Source: Alphaproteobacteria bacterium (GTDB lineage: Bacteria > Pseudomonadota > Alphaproteobacteria > RS24). Taken from it: a DNA stretch of 11,328 nucleotides. The translations under genes were made by a program, and so were the position numbers. Shown here piece after piece: positions 6,397-11,328 of this stretch. Position 1 is the stretch's first letter. Each line of letters begins with the position of its first letter. Location: NCBI GenBank assembly GCA_029248825.1, contig JAQWIP010000059.1, forward strand, positions 1 through 11,328. The letters are read 5' to 3'. Under the pieces are notes generated by a model. It was not told the DNA's origin and did not search any database. It worked only from the letters and a program-made list of their open reading frames with translations.

Positions 6397-6468
6397 GAAA
6401 ACAGGTGAGCCTTGAGCAACGCAAACAACAACGCGAATAAAAAGCCAAGCCTTACCCTTGGAGGAACT

Positions 6469-7034
6469 TTGGTAGCCGAGCCAACAGACGAACAGCTTCT
6501 CGCCGCCATTGGCCGTGGCAAGGCCGATGCCGGCGCCGAGATAATGCCCGTCACTTGGGCTATGTGCTGCATATCTGCCATCGCAAACTCGGCAATGCGG
6601 CGGAAGCCGAAGAAGCCGCGCAAGATGTTTTCGCCTCGGTTTGGAAAAACGCCGCAAATTGGCAGAGCGGCAAAGCCAAAGTAACCACTTGGTTGTTTCG
6701 CGTAGCCAGCAATCGGTGCATTGATATTTTGCGCCGCCGTCGCCCAAGCAGCCCTATAGAGGACATTCGCGAGCCAGAAGACCCGAGCGCTTCGGCCGAA
6801 GAAATCTTGGTTCTCCAACAGCGCGACCAGACCATCCGCGCCGCCCTCGACACGTTGACCCCTGACCAGAAACGGGCGATTGAGCTGGTTTATTATCAAG
6901 ACCTGAAACAAAGCGACGCCGCCAAAACCATGGGGATGACTTTGGGCGCGCTCGAATCGATTTTGCGCCGCGCGCGCGCCCGCTTACACCAAGACCTCGC
7001 CACCCAGAGGGACCACATAGAAATGAGTTCGTGA
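6469..7034 (+). pseudogene. ECF-type RNA polymerase sigma factor, frameshifted
   Basis: Two frames together encode one ECF sigma factor. The first frame gives VAEPTDEQLLAAIGRGKADAGAEI. The second, one base out, gives ARHLGYVLHICHRKLGN, then AEEAAQDVFASVWK and TTWLFRVASNRCIDILRRRR (region 2), a linker, and LTPDQKRAIELVYYQDLKQ with GALESILRRARARL (region 4). Inserting one T near 6543 (GAG ATA TAT GCC CGT CAC) restores AEIYARHLGYVLHIC, the normal family wording, so one base seems lost. There is no slippery heptamer to suggest programmed frameshifting. The start TTG at 6469 has GGAGG 4 nt upstream; a TTG at 6412 in the same frame is an alternative adding 19 low-complexity residues. The stop overlaps the next start by one base. 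The downstream genes are intact, so a sequencing error or very recent mutation is likely. Confidence 0.85.
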
Positions 7035-7531
7035 TGAAACATCCAACGATTAAATCCCAAAGCCCGCTAGAGCTTGGCGAAGCCATGTTGCGCGTCTATG
7101 GCAGCCAGACCGAGACCTGGCCCGAAGAGGCGCGCGCGGCAATCGACGAGCTGGAAACGCTTCTGGCGCAAGAGCCGAGCCTGGCGGCTTTATATGTGCG
7201 CGAAAAACGCCTCGATGGCTGGCTTGACGCACGCCAACCCGCACCCTCGCCCGAGCTTGAGCAGCGCGTGATGGCAGCTTTCCCCGCACAAATCAGCCCG
7301 CCGGAAGCGCAAGTGATTGCCTTCGCCAAAACCAGCCCGAAGCCGGTAGATGTCGCATTTAGAGCCAAGTTAACCGCGCCCTTGGGCGCCACGCTGACCG
7401 CTTTGGCGGCCTGTTTTATGGCTGGTTTTATCGCCGCCCCCTTGGTTTTTGAAACCCTCACAGGCGCGGGCGATCCGCTGGCCTCGCTCGAAATTATTTC
7501 CACCGCCTTTTTACCAACCGAACCCTTATAG
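7034..7531 (+). CDS. Putative membrane anti-sigma factor
   Basis: This is a 165-residue protein. The cytoplasmic N-terminal part (about 1-110) is acidic and helical (ELGEAMLRVYGSQTETWPEEARAAIDELETL and YVREKRLDGWLDAR regions). It is followed by one membrane segment at about 115-139 (LGATLTALAACFMAGFIAAPLVF) and a short periplasmic tail of about 25 residues. The ATG at 7034 overlaps the sigma factor stop (TGATG), the usual translational coupling of a sigma/anti-sigma pair; a GTG one codon upstream is possible. I see no HxxxCxxC zinc motif, so it is not a ZAS-type anti-sigma. The role is inferred from topology and position between a sigma factor and a periplasmic sensor, as in cnrYXH-like loci; the sequence itself is poorly conserved. 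Confidence 0.75.
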   Translation: MKHPTIKSQSPLELGEAMLRVYGSQTETWPEEARAAIDELETLLAQEPSLAALYVREKRLDGWLDARQPAPSPELEQRVMAAFPAQISPPEAQVIAFAKTSPKPVDVAFRAKLTAPLGATLTALAACFMAGFIAAPLVFETLTGAGDPLASLEIISTAFLPTEPL

Positions 7532-7539
7532 GAGCCATC

Positions 7540-8013
7540 ATGTTAGAAAATAAAAAACTCATTTACTCCTTTTTAGCCGTCTCGCTTGCCCTCAATTTTT
7601 TCGTTATTGGCGGGGCTGGATTTTATGCCCTGAAATGGAAAAACATCCGCGCCGATGGCAATTGGATTGAGAAACGTCTCGACCGCGCCGAAAGCCGATT
7701 TTTACGCCATTTAGATGGCGAAGATGAAGCCCTAGCCAAACGCGTATTCAGCCAGCGCCGCCCGGCACTGCAAGCGGCGGTCAAGGAAGTGCGCGCCGCG
7801 CGGCATGATTTCCGCGATAGTCTGAAAGCCGAATCGCCAGATCCGACGCAAATCATCGCCTCGCTTAATCGTTCGCAAGACGCGGCGGAGCAAGTGAATG
7901 AAAATTTCCATGGCGCCCTGCGCGACATGGCGCAAGGCCTCTCGCCCGAAGCGCGGCGCAAGATTGCCGAGCACATGCGCCGCCACCGCCATCATAAACG
8001 ACGCGAAAATTAA
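7540..8013 (+). CDS. Periplasmic metal sensor, CnrX/Spy-like (Metal_resist family)
   Basis: This is a 157-residue membrane-anchored periplasmic protein. An N-terminal membrane segment spans about residues 7-30 (LIYSFLAVSLALNFFVIGGAGF). The rest is a charged four-helix-type domain (IEKRLDRAESRFLRHLDGED, FSQRRPALQAAVKEVRAARH, FRDSLKAESPDPTQIIASLN), ending with LSPEARRKIAEHMRRHRHH. The latter resembles the LTPEQRxK motif plus His-rich tail of this family. The ATG at 7540 has AGGAG 5 nt upstream and follows the anti-sigma stop by 8 bases. In related loci such a protein senses metal or envelope stress and frees the sigma factor from the anti-sigma. Which signal it senses here is unknown; the His-rich C-terminus is a plausible metal site. 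It converges on the TetR gene with a 2-bp gap. Confidence 0.82.
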   Translation: MLENKKLIYSFLAVSLALNFFVIGGAGFYALKWKNIRADGNWIEKRLDRAESRFLRHLDGEDEALAKRVFSQRRPALQAAVKEVRAARHDFRDSLKAESPDPTQIIASLNRSQDAAEQVNENFHGALRDMAQGLSPEARRKIAEHMRRHRHHKRREN

Positions 8014-8015
8014 AA

Positions 8016-8675
8016 TTAGCTGGCGCGGGCTTCCGATTTTTTCACCGCAATAAAGCGGCGAGCGGAAGCCTGCGCCAAGGCTTGGCGTTCTTCCGCATTG
8101 GGTATCGCTTGGCTGCCAATAAGCACTTGCATCATCATTCGATGCTCAATCAAAAGCCCCGAGTGCAGACCGCAATCCGCTTCCGGGTTTCCCAGATACG
8201 CCACGCCTCGGCGTTTCTGCTCGGTAAAATAATCGGCCAGCTGCTGAAACACCACTTGCGGGCCTGCGGTACGAAACATTTCGCTAAGGCCTGGCACCTG
8301 CTGCCCCTCATAAATAACCATGCGCAACATGGCCAAAGCTTCTGGGTCGAAAATAAGGTCGAGAATATTTCGGCCAATCATCTCCAAATCCGCCCGCATA
8401 TCCCACCCCAGATACGGCGACAAATCGTCGAGCTGATAATTGGCGACTTTGTTTCGGATCAAAGCCTGATACAGCGCATTCTTATCGGTGAAATGCGAAT
8501 AGACCGTCGCCTTCGACACGCCCGCCGCTTCCGCCAGAGCATCCATAGAGGTGCCGTGAAATCCTCGATTGAGAAACAGGCTGGACGCAGCCGCCAAAAT
8601 GCCCTCGCGCTTACTGGCGTCTTTTGGACGACCGCGCGCCGGCGAGTTTGGAGGGCAAGAAAAAGATTTATTCAT
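8016..8675 (-). CDS. TetR/AcrR-family transcriptional repressor
   Basis: This is a 219-residue regulator. After a basic N-terminus (ARGRPKDASKREGILAAA), the TetR helix-turn-helix spans about residues 26-72 (LFLNRGFHGTSMDALAEAAG, then VSKATVYSHFTDKNALYQAL). The ligand-binding helical domain follows (IGRNILDLIFDPEALAMLRM, EGQQVPGLSEMF), resembling the AefR-like C-terminal type. It is divergent from the RND exporter gene and probably represses it and itself. A palindrome and overlapping promoters lie in the 81-bp gap. The ATG at 8675 is preferred. The predicted -10 at 8687-8682 would start the RNA almost exactly at this ATG, so translation may be leaderless. An in-frame TTG at 8681 would lie upstream of that RNA start. 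Confidence 0.92.
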   Translation of the reverse strand: MNKSFSCPPNSPARGRPKDASKREGILAAASSLFLNRGFHGTSMDALAEAAGVSKATVYSHFTDKNALYQALIRNKVANYQLDDLSPYLGWDMRADLEMIGRNILDLIFDPEALAMLRMVIYEGQQVPGLSEMFRTAGPQVVFQQLADYFTEQKRRGVAYLGNPEADCGLHSGLLIEHRMMMQVLIGSQAIPNAEERQALAQASARRFIAVKKSEARAS

Positions 8676-8681
8676 AACCAA

Positions 8682-8710
8682 TTAATAAACTAAACTGTTC
8701 AGTTTGACAA
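8682..8710 (-). promoter_or_regulatory. Promoter of the TetR repressor gene
   Basis: On the minus strand, TTGTCA (8710-8705) and TATTAA (8687-8682) are separated by exactly 17 nt, and the operator palindrome fills the spacer. The expected RNA start is at about 8675, the A of the repressor ATG, which points to a leaderless transcript and autorepression. Confidence 0.55.
8692..8705. promoter_or_regulatory. TetR operator candidate (14-bp perfect palindrome)
   Basis: AAACTG-TT-CAGTTT is a perfect inverted repeat with 6-bp arms. It sits between and against the predicted -35 boxes of the exporter promoter (8704-8709) and the repressor promoter (8710-8705). A TetR dimer bound here would block both. 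The repeat is seen directly; binding is inferred from position. Confidence 0.75.
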
Positions 8711-8731
8711 TTAAAAAGAACCCCCTATATT
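8704..8731 (+). promoter_or_regulatory. Sigma70-type promoter of the RND exporter gene
   Basis: A perfect -35 TTGACA (8704-8709) is followed after 16 nt by TATATT (8726-8731); an alternative -10, TATTAT, lies at 8728-8733. The leader is about 20 nt and contains AGGAGA 6 nt before the ATG. The -35 overlaps the end of the palindromic operator candidate, as expected for a repressed efflux gene. Confidence 0.7.
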
Positions 8732-8756
8732 ATTTTTCGAACACAGGAGAGACTTC

Positions 8757-11108
8757 ATGCCGTTTACCATGCAACAATATGGCGAATTCATTACCCGCCG
8801 CCCGTTTTTGGTGATTTTTCTATCCCTTATTCTTGCCGTTGTGGCCAGTATGGGCGGGCAGAATTTGCGCTTCACCAATGATTATCGCTATTTCTTTTCC
8901 AATGATAATCCGTATCTGACGGCCTTTGAAGAGTTGGAGCGGACGTATTCCAGCCCCGATACTTTGTTCTTTGTCTATCAGCCCAAAGACGCCACTTCCG
9001 CCACCTCTCCCGAAGGGCTGAACCTCGCCTTTGAAATGACCGAAGCGGGCTGGCAAATTCCGTTTTCCACGCGCGTCGATAGTCTGACGAATTTCCAAAA
9101 CACCCGCGCCATCGGCATGGATGATTTGGAAGTGCGCGCGCTATTGGAAGACCCGAGTGATATTTCGCCGAAGAAAATTGCCTATATTGAAGAGACGATT
9201 TTAAACGAACCTTTGCTGGCTGGCCGCTTGTTGTCGCTCGACAAACGCACCGCCGCCGTCGTCGTCTCCTTGCGCCCGCCCAAGGATGATATTGTCGCCA
9301 CCACCTCCATCGTCACCGCAGCGCGCGAGCTGAATGAGGCCATGCGCGCTAAATATCCCAACATTCGCATCGAGCTGACCGGCTCGCAAATGCTGTCCAA
9401 TTCGTTTTCGGAAGCGGCGCAACAAGATTTGAAAACCCTCACGCCAACCATGTTCGTGCTGATTGCCGTGGTGCTGATTATCACCACCCGCAAATTCTTC
9501 GGCACCCTCGCCACCATGGTGGCGGTGACCCTATCGACGGCCATGGCCATGGGCACAGGCGGTTGGCTGGGCATTCCGCTATCGCCTCCCGCTGCGGGCG
9601 CGCCGACCATTATTCTGACCGTCGCCGTGGCTGATTGTGTGCATATTCTCATCACTGCTTTGGTTTCCCAGGGCAGCGGCATGGATAAACGCGCCGCCAT
9701 TGTGGAAAGCCTGCGCATCAACGCGCAACCGGTATTTCTAACCTCGGTGACCACGGCCATTGGCCTGTTCAGCTTGCAGTTCTCCGATGCGCCGCCTTAT
9801 CGCGACCTCGGCGCTTTTGCTGGCATTGGCGCGATTTATGCTTGGATTCTATCGATGACCCTATTCCCCGCTTTGCTATCGATTATGCCGATGAAAGGCA
9901 GCCAAGCCGTCGATACCCAAAGCCGCTGGATGAGTTGGCTCGCCGATATGGTAATTGCCAAACGCAAGCCCCTGCTGGTGAGCATGTTGGCGCTCAGCCT
10001 CGTTGGCGCCGCCCTCTTGCCCCGCCTGACCTTCAACGATCGCTTTGTCGAATATTTCGACGAGTCGATTGATTTCCGCCAAGCCTCCGATTGGGCGGCC
10101 GATAATCTGACCAGTATCTACATTATCAATTACTCGTTCAGCGGCGGCGAAGCCGGTGCGGTGGCCGACCCTGACTATCTGACAACGCTGAATGATTTTG
10201 CAAACTTTATGCGCGCTCAGCCAGAAGTCGAACATGTGGCGGCTTTCTCGGATGTCGTCAAACGCATCAACCGCTCGTTCAATGGCGACAATCAAGAGTA
10301 TTATGCGGTGCCAGAAAGCCGCGATATGGCAGCGCAATATGTGCTGCTCTATGAAATGTCGCTACCGTATGGGCTCGACCTGAACGACCAATTAAATGTC
10401 GATAAATCTGCGTCGCGCCTGGTCGTGACCATGACTGACCTCAGCACGGCCGAGATGCAAGTGGTGCAAGCGCGCGGCATGGATTGGCTGCAAGCCAATG
10501 CGCCCGAGCGCATGCAGGTCGACCCGTCGGGGCAATCGGTGATGTTCTCTTACATTGGCGAGCGTAACTTCAACGCTATGACCACTGGCACGCTCATCGC
10601 CTTTGTGTTGATTTCGGCTTGCCTGATGTTGGCCTTGCGCAGCTTGCGCCTTGGCCTGATTAGCCTCATCCCCAATATCGCGCCGCCTGCCGTGGCCATG
10701 GGCTTCTTCTCTCTCTATCAGACAGAAGTCGGCTTTTGGACGGCCTTTGTGGGTGCCACCGCCATTGGCCTCATCGTCGATGCCACGGTGCATATGTTGA
10801 GTAAATATCGCCATGCCCGCGTCGAGCTTGGCTACACATCGGTCGATGCGGTGCGCTATAGTTTCGCCACCGTTGGCACCGCCCTTTGGGTGTGTTCCTT
10901 CGTCTTGGTGGCGGGCTTCATGGTGCTGACGCTATCGCCGTTCTTAATCAATGCGATGTTGGGGCGCGTGGTGGCTTTGACCATTTTCATGGCCCTCATC
11001 CTCGACTTCCTCTTGCTGCCGCCTCTGCTTGTCGCTCTCGACAGCCGTGGCGAAACAGATACGCCTTCGGATAGTCCCGAAAGCTCTGCTGCCCAACCTG
11101 CTGAATAA
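8757..11108 (+). CDS. MMPL-family RND exporter
   Basis: This is a 783-residue inner-membrane transporter with the repeated RND layout. The first span is at about 15-33. A large periplasmic loop (about 34-228) is followed by a membrane block at about 229-378. The second half has a span at about 403-421, a second periplasmic loop (about 424-608) and a last membrane block (about 609-762). Acidic residues in the equivalent fourth and tenth spans are present: Asp293 in LTVAVADCVHILI and Asp675 in IGLIVDATVHML, the expected proton-relay positions. The stretch LLYEMSLPYGLDLNDQLNVD is typical of this subgroup. The family moves lipids and other hydrophobic molecules; the cargo here is unknown. The start is fixed by AGGAGA 6 nt upstream. 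It is followed after 11 bases by a lipoprotein-sorting-like gene, likely one operon, under the divergent TetR repressor. Confidence 0.93.
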   Translation: MPFTMQQYGEFITRRPFLVIFLSLILAVVASMGGQNLRFTNDYRYFFSNDNPYLTAFEELERTYSSPDTLFFVYQPKDATSATSPEGLNLAFEMTEAGWQIPFSTRVDSLTNFQNTRAIGMDDLEVRALLEDPSDISPKKIAYIEETILNEPLLAGRLLSLDKRTAAVVVSLRPPKDDIVATTSIVTAARELNEAMRAKYPNIRIELTGSQMLSNSFSEAAQQDLKTLTPTMFVLIAVVLIITTRKFFGTLATMVAVTLSTAMAMGTGGWLGIPLSPPAAGAPTIILTVAVADCVHILITALVSQGSGMDKRAAIVESLRINAQPVFLTSVTTAIGLFSLQFSDAPPYRDLGAFAGIGAIYAWILSMTLFPALLSIMPMKGSQAVDTQSRWMSWLADMVIAKRKPLLVSMLALSLVGAALLPRLTFNDRFVEYFDESIDFRQASDWAADNLTSIYIINYSFSGGEAGAVADPDYLTTLNDFANFMRAQPEVEHVAAFSDVVKRINRSFNGDNQEYYAVPESRDMAAQYVLLYEMSLPYGLDLNDQLNVDKSASRLVVTMTDLSTAEMQVVQARGMDWLQANAPERMQVDPSGQSVMFSYIGERNFNAMTTGTLIAFVLISACLMLALRSLRLGLISLIPNIAPPAVAMGFFSLYQTEVGFWTAFVGATAIGLIVDATVHMLSKYRHARVELGYTSVDAVRYSFATVGTALWVCSFVLVAGFMVLTLSPFLINAMLGRVVALTIFMALILDFLLLPPLLVALDSRGETDTPSDSPESSAAQPAE

Positions 11109-11119
11109 TGGAGACCCCA

Positions 11120-11328
11120 ATGACTATATTTTTCCAAACCACCCGCCAAACAGCCCTCGCGCTGGCCGCTCTCACGCCTCTGCTTTTGACGACCCCTGCG
11201 CAAGCCGAATTGCCAGGTACCGACCAACCCGAAGCGCGTGGCCTCGCCATTGCCAAAAAATCTGACGCAATGAACTTGGGCTTTACCAATACGCAAACCG
11301 AGATGGAAATGATTTTGACCAATGCCAA
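11120..11328 (+). CDS. Outer-membrane lipoprotein-sorting-like (LolA-like) protein, N-terminal part
   Basis: Only the first 69 codons are present. Residues 1-29 form a signal peptide (MTIFFQTTRQTALALAAL..., cleavage after AQA-E). The mature start has the pattern PEARGLAIAKKSDAMNLGFTN and then TEMEMILTNA. This matches the beginning of periplasmic proteins annotated as outer membrane lipoprotein-sorting proteins, whose fold resembles LolA/LolB and which commonly follow MMPL-type RND genes. The ATG at 11120 has TGGAG 6 nt upstream and lies 11 bases after the exporter stop. It probably carries a hydrophobic cargo for the exporter; this is inferred. Confidence 0.82.
   Translation, partial: MTIFFQTTRQTALALAALTPLLLTTPAQAELPGTDQPEARGLAIAKKSDAMNLGFTNTQTEMEMILTNA

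Noticed and set aside
6535..6550. Programmed ribosomal frameshift in the sigma gene
   Set aside because: No slippery heptamer or downstream stimulatory structure is visible, and ECF sigma factors are not known to use one.
6555..7034. A shorter sigma factor starting at the TTG at 6555
   Set aside because: It would begin in the middle of region 2 without a Shine-Dalgarno, and the missing residues are found in the adjacent frame just upstream.
9182..9760. 192-codon minus-strand frame inside the exporter gene
   Set aside because: It is antisense to a well-conserved membrane protein; its composition reflects the complementary codons and it has no start signal.

Overview
The window looks like a chromosomal stretch from an alphaproteobacterium. 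GC is moderately high, the coding strands are rich in GCG/CGC/GCC, and the genes match alphaproteobacterial families: a LinB-type haloalkane dehalogenase, a sigma/anti-sigma/metal-sensor cassette, and an MMPL-type RND exporter followed by a LolA-like protein. Genus cannot be decided from the sequence. I see no tRNA, rRNA, CRISPR, transposase or phage gene.

Region 1 (1-2793) is a vitamin B12 uptake locus. On the minus strand lie a FecCD/BtuC-type permease, then an internal promoter, an adenosylcobalamin riboswitch and a BtuB-type TonB-dependent receptor cut by the left edge. A BtuF-type binding protein is divergent from the permease on the plus strand. The expected ATPase (BtuD) is absent from the visible part. 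The riboswitch leader contains two mutually exclusive pairings that could be its switch.

Region 2 (2804-6327) starts with a minus-strand membrane protein. It has a GAF-like N-terminus, one membrane span and a short periplasmic part that resembles a membrane-fusion protein without its lipoyl and hairpin domains. Divergent from it are an acidic coiled-coil protein of unknown function, a haloalkane dehalogenase with an intact Asp-His-Glu triad, and a GntR/FadR-type regulator whose C-terminal domain has lost the usual metal-binding histidines.

Region 3 (about 6369-8013) is an ECF sigma factor, a one-span putative anti-sigma factor and a periplasmic CnrX/Spy-like metal sensor, all in tight tandem. 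The sigma gene as given carries a frameshift near 6543. Restoring one T gives a canonical region 2, so it is either a recent pseudogene or a sequence error.

Region 4 (8016-11328) is a TetR repressor divergent from a 783-residue MMPL/RND exporter and the start of an outer-membrane-lipoprotein-sorting-like protein. The 81-bp divergent gap holds a perfect 14-bp operator-like palindrome inside two face-to-face sigma70-like promoters, which is a clear autoregulated efflux design.

No wholly new multi-gene system is evident. The least explained items are the GAF/stripped membrane-fusion-like protein, the coiled-coil protein beside the dehalogenase, the riboswitch expression platform and the broken sigma gene.
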